A model generated the notes under the pieces. That model worked only from the letters and a program-made list of their open reading frames with translations. It was not told where the DNA came from and made no database searches. Both the position numbers and the translations under genes were made by a program. A DNA stretch of 64,000 nt from Dryococelus australis (Eukaryota; Arthropoda; Insecta; Phasmatodea; Phasmatidae). This document shows positions 13,351-25,629 of this stretch, piece by piece (positions within the stretch are counted from its first letter, which is position 1; the number at the start of each line of letters is the position of its first letter). The stretch lies in assembly GCA_029891345.1 (NCBI GenBank), contig CM056999.1, positions 24,649,418 to 24,713,417 of the forward strand. The letters are read 5' to 3'.

Positions 13351-13737
13351 ATGTGTATTTTTTAAGTATGAGACACTTATTTTCAGAATGACTGCTGTAT
13401 TTTTTTATTTTTTTGCTATATCTGTGAAACTATATTATCTATTTGAAATTAACTTTGTATATTGGCAGTATAGGCCTGCAATCATTGAATGTGCTACTAC
13501 ATTGCTTTTTGTCCTCCAGTAATGAAGATTGGCATATGAAAATGATGGAGGTTTTTATGCCATATCTTGAGGACCAATCCACTGATTCCCACCAAATTTT
13601 GCCTGGAACATTTCAACTAATTTGTTCCAGATTGTGCATACCATAAATGCTATAGAAGGCCATGTATACTTTCGTGATTTAAATGGGTCAGGCGGTATTC
13701 AAAATGGTGTCTTTATCTATAATTTAGTTAAGTTTGC

Positions 13738-14822
<1,085 letters not shown>

Positions 14823-14915
14823 CTGAATCCGACCTCCGTAATGCAGTGGATTGCACGCTAGCATATTGTGTGAGGTTTTGGTTTCAAGCCCTAGGTTATG
14901 CACGTGTGTAATTGT
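14823..14915 (+). repeat. Probable tRNA-like SINE head
   Basis: A cagtggattgcacgct-like box A (about 14843-14860) and ggtttcaagccc as box B (14879-14890) sit at tRNA-like spacing. No cloverleaf is obvious, so it is more likely a SINE remnant than a tRNA gene. Confidence 0.4.
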
Positions 14916-16390
14916 AATTGTCTCAGTACTGTTGCATAAGTTTATGGTTTCATTTGTAATGTTTTTGCTTTCAAAGAGAAGTAAAGCTCTACCTACTAAC
15001 TCAGTGATTAAGACATTGTTTATGAATTAATTACACCTATGTTGAGGAAAGTAGGCTCATTAGTTATATCTGGAACGTATTGTTTTTCATTCATACTGGT
15101 AAACCATAGTCTATGTTGGGAAATTATGCTATCAAATCCAGGTGAACAGAGTAAGTTGTCTATGGTGAGAACATAACAATTTCACTATTGTCACAGTTGG
15201 TATTGCTGTGAGCAGTGCACCAAGTAAGATACCTAGTCAGTGTTAGCATTGGTTTTCTTCTGTCGTGGTCTAACAAAGCTTACTACATTGCTCAAGATAT
15301 TTGGAATTGTGTGCAAATAGTTAGATATCCCAGTCAGTGTAAATATTTGCTGGCTGAGTTGTTTTTTCAGCAATGTACAGCTGTAGTTCTTTCACAACTT
15401 CCCAAACTCGGTGTATAAGACAGCAGACAGTGATCCTGATGAGATGAATTTCGCCACTCTTTTGTTTTCTTTTTCTGAGGAAATCTTTCTCATATCTCCT
15501 TTTTAGTGTAATATTACAAAATACCTATCTAATCATGAAAATTATTTTAATGCATGCATAGTTTAAAATTTAAAATATTATTTTTACACTTTAAAGTAGT
15601 TAAAAGTTGCAAAGATATCAGACAATTAAAAAAGTTTCTTAAGTATGGTTCTCTGGAATCTTAAACAATTTCAAATGAAATTTGATGCGCCCAAAATTGT
15701 AAAATTTTCCCCTTCAAATATATTTGACAATAGAATTTGAAGACAAATAATAGCAAATACGACCATAAAACTTTTTCTTCCAACAGATTTTATCAAATAA
15801 TCTTGAATGTAATTGAAAATGTGTTGCACTGTAACACTTTGTTAGGGGGATCTAGTATACATTTTTATAAAAAAATTATTTTCAAAGTGAGATACTGCTG
15901 TAACAAATGTGATTTATTTTCACTTCATTACTAAATTCAAATTTTATTTATCTGAGATATTGCCTGCATAATGAAATTTTAATGCCACTGAGTTTGTAAT
16001 AGTATGTTTCCTTAAAGTGGTATTCATGCTCAGACAGCTTCTAAATAAATAAATAATCTTCATAACCTTATTTAGTTTCCGGGAATTTTTCACCATTTTG
16101 TGTTTTATAATGTTGGAAACAACTTTTGTTGTTATGCTTCATTTTGATTGGCTGAGCCCATCAAACATCAAAGAAATTTTAAAACGAATCCAATAACCAT
16201 GTTTAATGGAACCTGACGTCACCGTACTTTTTTTTTTACATATACTGCAGTGTGTAACTTTTTTGTGATGTCACAACTGTCCAAATTTATTTGATCAAAC
16301 AATTTCATGGAAAAATTTGACAATGACAGGGACAAACTTTCTTAAACTGAGAGTTTTACCATATTGGATATTTCAATGTAAACCTTGTTT
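14916..16390. other. Intron 1: no supported gene
   Basis: AT-rich sequence with short chance frames only. Confidence 0.45.
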
Positions 16391-16690
16391 ACATACATAC
16401 ACTCGCAATTAGGCTATCGCCTGTGGCGATCTCTCTCACCTCTCCTTCACCCAACCAACTCCTTTTCCACTCCCTCACAGACCTCACAAGCATGGACTGT
16501 CTACCCCGCTCCGTTCTCCTCCACACCCTCTGAAGATTTGCACTGTTGTTTCCTCTTGCTCTAAACACCTCCTTACTTAGCTTGCAGTGTAGCCCTCCCC
16601 ATCCTCCCTCTTCATTCACCTCCCTGTACATCCTTTCTAGCCATTCAACCTTCTTCCTGTCCTTCAATGAGCTTATTTGGTGTAATGGAG
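16390..16690 (-). pseudogene. 3' tail of a LINE (copy 1)
   Basis: The minus strand reads RKKVEWLERMYREVNEEGG, then LHCKLSKEVFRARGNN and VWRRTERGRQSMLVRSVREW, the end of a LINE reverse transcriptase ORF. The same tail, longer, lies on the + strand at 39.5-40.1 kb. Both end in a short 3' region with gcctaatta-cgagtgtatgta, seen here as tacatacactcgcaattaggc (16391-16411). No poly-A or duplication was found. Confidence 0.7.
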
Positions 16691-16699
16691 TTAATTCTT

Positions 16700-18046
16700 G
16701 GTCAATTACAAGTCTGTAACATGGAGATAGTTTTTGCAACAATTCTTTTTGACGTTAAGTGTCTCTTCTGTTTTAATTCATTTGTCCGTTCTTGTAGAGA
16801 AAATTTTACAATTTGACCAACATTGTTGGTCAGTAAACAATCAGTAAATAACATCAGCTGTAGAAAATTTGGCAAAGTTGTATTTGTAAAGAATTTCTGA
16901 TAGTGAAGAATTTTAATTTTATTACTCAGTGTTGTTATATATTTTAAATGGGACACACTTCATATAGATGTTTGTATAAATTAAATATGAACATTGAACT
17001 AGAATGACTGGTTCCTTTATTGAGTATACAGGGCTCATATGCTCTGTGGAAAACCTGGAATTTTTAGGAGAAAAAAAAATTAATTTTAATTGGTGGCCTG
17101 GAATTTTTTTTGACACAATATTTGTATCTGACTGCTTGTGCAATTGGAGAGGTGGTTGGCCATAAGAGTGGGCCCTTTCTTGTAAGTGCTGGGTAAAGGC
17201 TTGGCTACAATTGGTTTAGCATAAGGAATGGCACATGCACAGAAAATATTGTACAAGTGTTAGAATGGCTCTTGCTAAAGTCATGCATAACACATGCATA
17301 AAAAAATGGCACATGAAATGTGCACAGATAGTTTAGCAATATCTTATATTTCCTGTGAATGTGTGCTTAATGTGCTCTTTGGCTAGCTAATTATCATCAA
17401 GTTCATATTGGAATAAATGTAATTAATTTAACTAGCTTACGTGTTGTGAAGCAATTGGTGCATGTGGCTTATTTTAAAGATGTCTGTGATTGAGTTTGGA
17501 TTCAAAGTGGAAGATCAGTTTATTTTTATAAAAGGTATTTAAAGTTTTCCTTCTCGAAACATCTATTTAGAAGGTAACATCTGTGCTGGGTTTCTTTTAC
17601 TTAATTTCCTTACAAATGAAACACAATTAGGCTAGTGCCAGTGTAGGTACATATGTAAAGGCAGTTCACGGAGAAGTGAGCAAGCATTTTGTAAGCCCTG
17701 TCTAGGATCTGCTTTCCCTTTCATTCTGCTGTCGTTTCACCCTCATCAACTCTGAGCCTCCCAAATTTCTCCTCTCCACTTTATTTGTAATTACAAAGGT
17801 GATAATGGTAACAGCATTTAAATATTAAGTTTTTGAAAGCTCTTTCGAGCTGTGTTCTGCAGCTGTGAATACTCGTTCTAAACTAGGATATTTGGGAAAC
17901 AGTAGAGTCCTTCCCTTTCTCATTAGTTAATCGGGAAGGTAAAAAAGCTGGTAATTAATAGTCACAAATGAAATAAAACAAATCACTCCCTCCCTTTTCC
18001 CTCACTTCAGGGCTTTTGTTGATGGCAGGCTGTATTTTTGTTGCAG
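16700..18046. other. Intron 1, last part: MITE arm, otherwise nothing
   Basis: A sequence near 17660-17700 (ggcagttcacggagaagtga) resembles the terminal arm of the 55.3 kb MITE, so it is probably a truncated copy. No gene is supported. Confidence 0.35.
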
Positions 18047-18144
18047 AAAGCGTGAAGGCTCTACTCGGCAAGCATGTCAAGATTCTCCACAAGAATGTCG
18101 TCAAGTTGGAGACGAAAGGCGATAAGACAGAGAACAGAGTCCTG
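18047..18144 (+). CDS. CARMIL: CARMIL exon 2 (residues 13-45)
   Basis: The acceptor tttttgttgcag ends at 18046 and the donor GTGAGT starts at 18145. The 98-nt exon begins with the last two bases of the Glu-13 codon, then reads SVKALLGKHVKILHK, NVVKLETKGDK and TENRVL. This is the first strand region of the CARMIL PH-like domain; vertebrate CARMILs have a similar lysine-rich stretch followed by K-L-E-x-K-G-D-K. An open frame on the opposite strand (18061-18453) is a shadow of this exon and its intron. Confidence 0.94.
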
Positions 18145-18574
18145 GTGAGTAGCTGCTGCCCCATTTGACTGAGTGGTTGATGGACTTGTGGAATCTTTTA
18201 CTATCTTGCTTCTATGGTTCAGGGCAAGATTGTATGGTTTGATTTTTAGCTTAATTTCATAAAAAAAAAAATTTGAGATTTCAGTGTTAATGTTTTTAAT
18301 TTTGTAAATGTGGTCTATATTTAACAAAAAGGCATATTTAAATGCATATTTACATAAAATTGGTAAATGTAGCATTTTAATAATTATAGTATAATGAAGA
18401 GGAAGCATTTTATTTAAAATAAAATAGGACACACTCTCATTGTAGGTATTCAACTATTTGTACAAGCGTTGCTGTTTCTAGACACTGAGTATTCCATTTG
18501 GTCAGTATCTTACAGAAACATTCTGAACATAATTTCAGAAGAAATAAATAAAGTTTTACTAATAAAATTAAGTA

Positions 18575-19330
18575 TGTTTACACGAGGTCTGTGGGGCGTA
18601 TTAAGAGTTCATGAGGAATGGAGGTCTTAATAAAAATGATTAGAATTAAATTTGATTTTAACTTAATCACAAACCTATTATTTACAGCATTAATCTAAAT
18701 CCACTGTTACTCTTTCTATTTCTCAGTTATCACAATATATACCTGTAATGTTTATTTTAGCTTTAATTGATGTTCTTCTTATTGTCTCTGTATGGTTATA
18801 GTCAGTTAACTCATACTCATCATTAACACACTTTCAGTCTGTCTGTTGCCATTGTTTGTAATGTCTTTCACCCATGCATCCAGTCCATTAGTCCAGCCTG
18901 CCAGTTGCACTATTCTCTGCACAGACGCTCGCAGTCGCAGATTTTTCTCCCACTGGTCACTTCTCTCGTAGCTGGTTTTGCTCATCTATCACTAAAACTA
19001 CAGTCACAATCACTAATCCACTCATCAACTTCCAGTTTGGAGACCTGTCACAATTTATACTTGCTGGCCTTGACCTGGAAAGTTCAATGCACCCCAGGTC
19101 ACACTGAGAGAAACTAGGACAGCAAACCACCAGAAAATACTTCAGATAAACATAGAAATTCAATCAGCTGAAGGTCAGGGCGCAAGCCACAAAATATTTA
19201 TCGCAGGGCCACGTGCGGCGGCAAGCCTGTGTAAGCTGATCTTTGTGTTCACTGCTCACTCTTGGGTTACATGTGTGACCTTCGCAAATTTCTGCTCTCA
19301 CAAGGGATGCGAAGTAGTGAGCATGTAACA
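18575..19330 (-). repeat. 3' LTR of the minus-strand gypsy provirus
   Basis: Bounded by TGTTTACA (18575-18582) and TGTAACA (19324-19330). It aligns along most of its length with the 5' LTR at 23036-23705, sharing for example ggaggtcttaataaaa against gtaggccttaataaaa, and the run of pyrimidine-rich motifs after ttcagtctgtctgttgcc. The divergence between the two is clear by eye, so the insertion is not recent. Confidence 0.8.
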
Positions 19331-19339
19331 CTGCCTCCT

Positions 19340-19910
19340 CCTCAAGTCTGTTCATCCCGAACATACACTGCAACATCCGGACCTTCGTAGAGTGCCACTC
19401 CATTTATGTGGCAAACTGTCTACTTCGCCTGAGAGCCTTGACGACATCCAAAATACAGTATCATTGATCTTCATCAGAATTCTGTAGGGGCCTTCCTAAC
19501 ATTTCTGTAGCTTTGGGCTGTACCCTTTTCGATGCCCAGGGTTGTGCAGCCACACCAGTTGTCCTTGAAATACCTCGCCCGACATTCTCCTATCATACCA
19601 TGTCCTCATCCTGTCACTATTTATTCCGAGGTACAATTGAGCAAAATCATGAATGCCAACTAGTCTGTTACGTAATTCAGTGGCTTAATCTGGCACTGCA
19701 GCTTTCTCTTCTATCGATCGGCCAAACAGCAGGTCGCTAGGAAGGCGTAGCTCTCCTCCAAACAGCATCCTTGACTGTGTTACCCTTGTGAACTTGTGAA
19801 CTGTCGGGCTGTAAGCAAGGAGAAACAACAGCAACTTTGAATCCCAATCCTTTTGGTTGTCTGCCTCAAAGATTGACATGTGCACCTCAAGAGTGCGGTT
19901 AAGGTTATGG
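19340..19910 (-). pseudogene. Gypsy integrase C-terminal remnant, first part
   Basis: The minus strand reads LLLFLLAYSPTVHKFTRVTQ, SRMLFGGELRLPSDLLFGRS and, after a frameshift, GEVFQGQLVWLHNPG. The + strand element at 10.45-10.75 kb encodes the same region. It is separated from the integrase core by the hAT insertion at 19919-21076. Confidence 0.8.
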
Positions 19911-19918
19911 CTCTCAAC

Positions 19919-21076
19919 TAGTGATGGGACTGTTCCACCATTTTACAGTTCTGGTTCTTCCAATTCGGTTCTCGGTTCTGATACCGGTTATTGTACTGGC
20001 TGACACTAAACTTGCCCAGTCACTGCTCATACTTGTTCAAGGACTTCGAAAATAAGTGAGCGACCAACTCTGTTATTTTGTCTCAAGATTTATGCCAAAA
20101 CAGTCTTTCACCTTTATTAAAAAAAAAATTTCTAACACTGGGAATAAATAAAATTTTTTGACGACAATGTGTTTGTGTAGCATGTAAACATGTTTTTTGA
20201 GGTCAGAAGTGCTTTTTGACAACCCTCGTGAGATTCATACACCACAGTGATTGCAAATCGCATATTTGACATTGTTAATGTCAACCTTGAAATTATTCCA
20301 CACCTCTGACATGTTTAAAATTTATCACGGTTCCCAACTAAATTTATTTCATGCTGAAAGAAAAACAAAACGCACACTTGCTATGATACTAAACAGTTAG
20401 TGCAGTGTTCCCAAGACGAAAACTTGTAATGTACCCTTCTACAATGAATTCCCTTTGAAGTTCCAGCCTCAGATCTGCAAAATTTATTTTAGGTTGTGTG
20501 TTATTGCAATATTGAAACATTTTCCATGTTGTATTAACGTTATTCAGTTGCAAAAAAGGATGCATTGTAGCAAGAAAACATTGAATTGTTGTGTTTAAAT
20601 ACCAGCAGATTCCAACTCACAAACTGCAATGTGTCTTGTATCATTTGTTGTATAGAATCCTCTGGCTGTACAGGCTACATTGAGGCCAACAGTGAACTTT
20701 TACTTTGTTTACATACACATGAGGATGTATAAATGTTGGTTTTATATTTGTTTTGAAACCAAACAAAGCCGTAGCCACGCCATCCATATTATCGGCAGCA
20801 AGTAACAAGAAAACCAGATGATTTATTAATGTTGTGTTTATTTCTCATTAAAGCACTGTTTTAGTGTATTACGATGGTACTGCTAGCAAAGATTTAGACC
20901 TCATTTAGCACCAAAAATAAGAGTACACATCGACTTTAATACAAATGTGAAACTACATAGTAGACAAGGTAAGGTTTGACTGATACAGAGAATCGAAGGT
21001 ATAATCACGGTTCCAGTTTGGTTCCTTTAAGAATTGGCGGTTCTAAGGAACCGAGGAACCGATCGTCCCGTAACTA
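19919..21076 (-). mobile_element. Non-autonomous hAT element with intact target duplication
   Basis: The left end TAGTGATGGGAC (19919-19930) and right end GTCCCGTAACTA (21065-21076) form imperfect inverted repeats. Both are flanked by the same 8 bp, CTCTCAAC (19911-19918 and 21077-21084), the duplication size of hAT transposons. Subterminal ggttc/gaacc motifs occur at both ends. The only coding trace is a BED zinc-finger remnant near the middle; the catalytic domain is missing. The gypsy integrase sequence resumes on the other side, so this is a clean, later insertion. Confidence 0.88.
20187..20312 (-). pseudogene. BED zinc-finger fragment of hAT transposase
   Basis: From an ATG at 20312 (minus) the frame reads MSEVWNNFKVDINNVKYAIC and NHCGV, then a stop, then ISRGLSKSTSDLKKHVYMLH. 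Paired Cys (CNHC) followed by spaced His (KKHVYMLH) fits a BED-type DNA-binding finger, normally at the N-terminus of hAT transposases. The rest of the transposase is gone. Confidence 0.7.
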
Positions 21077-21079
21077 CTC

Positions 21080-21345
21080 TCAACCATGCCATCCAACTGA
21101 GGCTGTAAGGCTGTATTACATACTTGTCTTATTCATCCCCAGAATCTTTGTTACTTTCTAGAAGACCGCAGCTTCAAAGTTTCATCCCTGATCAGAGTGG
21201 AGTTCTAGTGGCACACCAAACCTAGAGAAGACATGCTCTATAAGTATATTTGCTACAGTAGGTACTTCTTGATTTGGGAGGGGAATGACCTCAGGCTAGT
21301 AAAGTAATCTTGGGCCACCAGGAAATACTGGTTACCCCTTCTGGC
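21080..21345 (-). pseudogene. Gypsy integrase core remnant
   Basis: On the minus strand this matches the + strand copy at 10.17-10.37 kb: the region before the core, DQGxxFE (tgatcagg at about 21190), and the stretch before LHPQ. Stops interrupt the frame. It continues the piece on the far side of the hAT element. Confidence 0.7.
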
Positions 21346-21349
21346 TGCG

Positions 21350-21565
21350 TGCCACTGATGCTGCAGAGTTGCTGATTATCATCCATGGTGGCTGTATTGG
21401 TTATGACTTGCATTGTTTCCCACTTTTGTCAGATGCCGTTATGACGATAGTTGAACTTTGCTGGAGAATAAATTCCTGCCATTCCTTTTCTAATGCACTC
21501 ATCTTCTGTTTCATTTCATTCTCAACACTCTCCATCCTTTCACTGATTGACACTCAACAGAGTTA
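21350..21565 (-). repeat. Second copy of the gypsy gag 3' region
   Basis: This resembles 22384-22600 in the same orientation, sharing gctgattatc, the run attccttttctaat, and cattctc-acact-ccatcctttcactga. The provirus thus carries this gag segment twice, on each side of an inverted block. Confidence 0.65.
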
Positions 21566-21568
21566 GCC

Positions 21569-22137
21569 CGAGATTCTACTGGCTTCATTGTCGGGAGGAT
21601 GTTGATGTTCTCTGATTAAAATCAGATTAGTTCTTTTGTTTTTATTAATACCTCCATCACTCATGAACTCACATATGCCCCTGGGGGATCTTGTAACACT
21701 GGTGTTAAAAGTGGAATGGAGGCAATCATTCAAAAAATTAATTGTAAAATAGCTTGGGCGCTAGGCTAGTAATAATTGATATTAGGAAAATTCAGTTAAT
21801 TGTAATACCTGTAGGCCGAAATATGAAGACGGTTTTGTACAACCATAGCAATAAATGCTAATGAGAAAAATGTCTGCAGATCTGGTATCACTTTGAGCAT
21901 TAATTGAGGGATTAAGTAGCAAAGTGAGCGCAAAGCATGAAATAAAGTGTAAACAAGAATTTAAATAGCCAGATAACTAATATAAGTGATTTTTTAGACA
22001 ATAAAATGGATAATGTAGACAGGAAAATCATCTCTAAATAAAATTGTTGACAATGAAATAGAAGGCATTAGTGAGATAGTGAACACAAGAATTGCCTGTG
22101 TGGACAAGAAAATAGACAAGGTCTTATTAATACCAAA
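21569..22137 (+). repeat. Inverted gypsy segment: pol scrap, LTR end, leader, gag start
   Basis: On the + strand, opposite to the surrounding provirus, a pol scrap (GATTCTACTGGCTTCATTG, 21571-21589) joins an LTR 3' end that stops at TGTAACA near 21696. The primer-binding-type sequence ctggtgttaaaagtgga and a leader resembling that near 22.9 kb follow, then a gag start. The order pol-LTR-leader-gag is not found in a normal element, so this block came from another copy or from a template switch. Confidence 0.65.
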
Positions 22138-22139
22138 GT

Positions 22140-22400
22140 GCTCACTGAGTGCCGCATTATGCAGTTCCTTTAAGACTCTGAGAGCCCTTCATTCTGGAAG
22201 GACCAACTGTAAACCTGTGTGTTTTCCATTATTACTTTCCCAGTTTCTGTAAATTATGCCATTCTTCTGTATTAGAGAATTCAATTGTGCCCAGTATGCT
22301 TTGACTGCTGAGCTCAGACTATATATCTCTTCCCATTTTGGAAGATGGCCAGTTTCTTTTCATTCTAGTAATGGCTGTAATGTGGATCATGCTGCAGAGC
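22140..22400 (-). pseudogene. Gypsy RNase H-integrase linker remnant
   Basis: The minus strand resembles 9.66-9.85 kb on the + strand (sharing caaagcatactgggca and gaagagat), the stretch between RNase H and integrase. It lies directly beside gag sequence, so protease, reverse transcriptase and RNase H were lost by a deletion. Confidence 0.65.
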
Positions 22401-22870
22401 TGCTGATTATCCTCCGAAGTTGCTGTATTGGTTATTACTTGCATTAAATACATATTTCGCCACATTTGTGGGATGCTGGTGTGATGATTATGGAACTCTG
22501 CTGGTGAAGAAATCCTGCCATTCCTTTTCTAATTTATTCATCTTCTGTTTCATTTCATTCTCGACACTGACCATCCTTTCACTGACACAGTCTATTTTCT
22601 TGCCCACACAGTAATTTTTTGTGTTCACTGACTTGTTTTCTTGTCTACATTTTTATTTACCGAATCAATATTCGTGTCTATATTATCTATTTTCTTATCT
22701 ACCAAATGGGTTACATTTCTGATCTGGATATTTATATTCTCGGTTACACTTTCTTTCACACTAATAATTTTGTTTTCAAGGCTTTTAATACTTGCGCACA
22801 CTTGGCTACTTAATCCCTCTATTAATACTCACAGTGCTTCCAGGTCTGTAGACATTTTTCTCATTAACAT
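22400..22870 (-). pseudogene. Gypsy gag N-terminal coiled-coil remnant
   Basis: The minus strand starts MSTDLEAL near 22862 and reads, with stops, SSQVCASIKSLENKIISVKE, SVTENINIQIRNVTHLVDKK and IDNIDTNIDSVNKNVDKK, then VSERMVSVENEMKQKMNKLE. Heptad-like spacing of hydrophobic residues suggests a coiled coil, common in the gag of this gypsy group. Confidence 0.65.
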
Positions 22871-23035
22871 ACATTGCGATGGTTTTACGAAACAGTCGTA
22901 ATATGTCGGTTTACAGTTATTACAATTAACTAAATTTTCCTAATATCACTAATTACTAGGCTAGTGCCTAATTGGATTTACAATTGATTATTTAATAAAT
23001 GCCTCCATCACACTTCTGACACCAGTGTTACAAAA

Positions 23036-23705
23036 CACCAGAAGTCTTATCAGAGTTCGTGAGGGATGTAGGCCTTAATAAAAGTAAAAGAACTAAATTT
23101 GATTTTAATTTAATCACTCACCTATCATTTACAACAATAAACTGTCTATCTCCAATTCTACTCTTTCTATTTCTGAGTAAGCGCAATATCTAATGTATAT
23201 TTTAACTCTAATTAACGTCCTTATTGTCTTGGTTTGGTTGTAGTCAATTGACTCATACTTATCATTAACACATTTTCAGTCTGTCTGTTGCCATAAGTTG
23301 TAATATCTTTCACTTACGCTTCCAGTTCAAAAGTTCAACCTGCCAGTTGCACTATTTGCTGCGCCGATGCTCGCAGTCACGCAGCCTGCTGGTCACTTCT
23401 TCGGCCACTCATTTCACTTGTCTATAGCTAAAACTCCAATCACTCATCAACTTCCAGCTTGGAGGCCCGTCACATTTTTATACTCGCTGGCCTTGGCGTG
23501 GAAAGTCCCGCTGAGTGAAACTAGGACAGCAAACTACCAGAAAATTCTTCAGATAAACACGGAAATTCAATCAGCCGAAGGTCAGGGTTACATTCCACAA
23601 AATATTTACTGCAAAGCCTTTGTGTTTGCCGCCTGCGCTTGGGTTACATGCGTAACCTTCACACATTTCCGCTCGCAAGGAATGCGAAGCAGCGAGCATG
23701 TAACA
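23036..23705 (-). repeat. 5' LTR of the minus-strand gypsy provirus
   Basis: Bounded by TGTTACA (23036-23042) and TGTAACA (23699-23705); about 670 bp, slightly shorter than its partner at 18575. Its start on the minus strand (TGTTACATGCTCGCTGCTTC) differs from the partner's start (TGTTACATGCTCACTACTTC) at two of 20 bases. Confidence 0.8.
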
Positions 23706-24870
23706 GTATACTTAGTTTTATTTTGAGTCTTAACTTGAATTTTTGTGTTATACAGTGTATTGACATTCATTTTAGGGTAATCTCAATTTTATTGTTATTA
23801 TTAATATAATATTTTCTCTAACCGTAGTGTATTTCCAAGCACTTAAGATTCACGTAATATTCTTGAATTATGTTCACTGGGTTGGTTACATAACAGTTCT
23901 ACCATTGTCATGTTAGTTTTACTTCTGTGTATTTCATAATGGCTTCCCTTCAGAATGTCACATTTCTTATAAACTTGTTGAAATTTTTAACATTCATTGA
24001 CCTGCAACGCTACTTACACCTTTGGAGAAATAACAATATTGTGCAGCAATAATCACTGTGTTCAAGAAATGAGTGCTGTGGACATCACTAGTGTCCCACT
24101 TATTAGCAATTGAAAATCAAGTCTTCAAAATTAGAGAACAAGTTACCCAGTTTCCACAAAAATATTAGTGCCCATTTTCCAAAGCGCATGTTTTGGTGCT
24201 GAACAGTTAGCACTGTCACATCTGTTGACATACATCACAACTGGAATCAATTTTGTGTATTTGTTCCAGACTGTATAAACAAGGTTGTATGTTCAGCATT
24301 TAACAGATAAGATACCAGTTTCTCATTCGTAACTTTAGTTTTATCAAATATTTTAATGACAAGAGTGTTTCAGGTTATAAATGAAACTTAAATTGACCTG
24401 GTGGATGTTTCATTAATACAGTTAGGTTTTTATTTATAAATCCTCAAGTACACAATATTTGGGGAACAAAATTATGCGTATTTCCAATTATAATTAGTTG
24501 TAGTGATATTTTGGAACCACTGTTTTTAAGAACTAACCAAATGTTTATAAACAGGTGAATGCTCTGTTTGCTTAACAGCAAGTAAATGATCCTATGCAGT
24601 TATCATTACTACTAGCAATAAGTGGGTGTAACATATTGATAGGTAGGAAATATTTATTTATGTATATCAGGTAACTGTGATAGATGACTATACTTTTTGG
24701 TAAACTGTAAGGTGTTGCCAATAATTAACTATGGTTCAAACATTAATTTTGAAACATAAAAGTTGCATAATTTACAATTATTATTCATACATGTTGGTAC
24801 AGCTTACACTTGATTTACCTGAGAAGTATTTATGTGTTCATTTTAACATGCACAAATTGACAGACCCGGC
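23706..24870. other. Intron 2: no supported gene
   Basis: AT-rich DNA with no open frame of note and no recognised repeat. Confidence 0.5.
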
Positions 24871-24933
24871 TGATTGACTGCCCGCATCCCTGGGTGACTT
24901 GTTTGACCTTAGGCGAGTCACGTCTTTGCATGG

Positions 24934-25455
24934 CTAGTCGTCTCTTGGCACTGGTGCCCAACTGGAATACAATACTGGCCTAGTAGGCCGCCAGCTTGGT
25001 ACAAAGTCTGGCTCTGGCAATACAACTCTGTGTGGTCTAGGTTTAGGGTGTGGGACGGAGTTCAAGCTAGCAGGATGGTGTATATGGCCTGTAGGCAGTT
25101 TTGCTAGTGTTGGTACCTTGGCCCTGGTTGCACTTGACTGGAGCGTGGGGTGTGCGTTTGAGGTACTGGGGTTTTCTATTGGCGTGGAGTCGCTAGGTAC
25201 TGCCAGAGTGTAGGTGGACCCCTTGCCGTACAGGATCTCCTTCAACACTGGATGGTATCCTTCCACTATACTGGTGGGTGGCTCGAACAATGCTGTAGGA
25301 GTGACGGATGGTATTGGTATGGTGAGTCGTCGCAGCAAAGCAGCTTGTTCACGTGGACTTGGTAGCCCGAACCCGCTGGTAATAATGCTAATCCCTTGTG
25401 GATCTTTAGAGATAGCCCTTGCCTTCTTAACCTTCTTGTGAACACCACCCCTATG
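24934..25455 (-). CDS. Uncharacterised proline-rich reading frame, probably repeat-derived
   Basis: The minus strand is open for about 170 codons. It reads KKVKKARAISKDPQGIS and SPREQAALLRRLTIPIP, then a proline- and serine-rich C-terminal half with PTLQSSATRAKVPT, NSVPHPKPRPHRVVLPEPD and SWAPVPRDD before a stop. A methionine lies at 25338, but there is no good start at the 5' end. The composition (basic, then Pro/Ser-rich, no hydrophobic core) fits a disordered protein or a retroelement gag/ORF1. No domain was recognised and no splice sites were identified. The local GC content is higher than in neighbouring intron DNA. It may be a transposon ORF. Confidence 0.3.
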   Translation of the reverse strand, partial: HRGGVHKKVKKARAISKDPQGISIITSGFGLPSPREQAALLRRLTIPIPSVTPTALFEPPTSIVEGYHPVLKEILYGKGSTYTLAVPSDSTPIENPSTSNAHPTLQSSATRAKVPTLAKLPTGHIHHPASLNSVPHPKPRPHRVVLPEPDFVPSWRPTRPVLYSSWAPVPRDD

Positions 25456-25629
25456 GGTGTAAGGTATCTGGCTCTAAACTAGGATTGGGCCTGCAGGAGT
25501 TAGGCAGTCAATGTGTTGGAATGCAAGTGGAGGTGTGGATTGTTACAGCCAACGCCGCACCTCACTTTTGACTTCCCCACCGGAGGTGTAGAAATATGGA
25601 GCTGCAAAGTGTTGGTTGCAGGAACTGCA

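Larger units (their letters stand above)
18575..23705 (-). mobile_element. Ty3/gypsy provirus with both LTRs, rearranged and interrupted
   Basis: Two related LTRs in the same orientation bound a 3.7 kb interior: the 3' LTR at 18575-19330 and the 5' LTR at 23036-23705. Beside the 5' LTR is a primer-binding-type site (CTGGTGTCAGAAGTGTGA, about 23018-23035, minus strand). Beside the 3' LTR is a polypurine tract (GAGGAGGAGGCAG, about 19331-19343, minus strand). The interior holds a gag coiled-coil remnant and integrase pieces but no recognised protease or reverse transcriptase. It is disrupted by a 1,158-bp hAT element and by a + strand inverted segment. It lies antisense to CARMIL. No clear target duplication was found. 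Confidence 0.85.

Noticed and set aside
18905-19117. 70-residue + strand frame, and the similar 23367-23726 and 12893-13147 frames
   Set aside because: They recur at equivalent positions in three LTRs of one gypsy family but on the opposite strand; they are LTR sequence, not genes.
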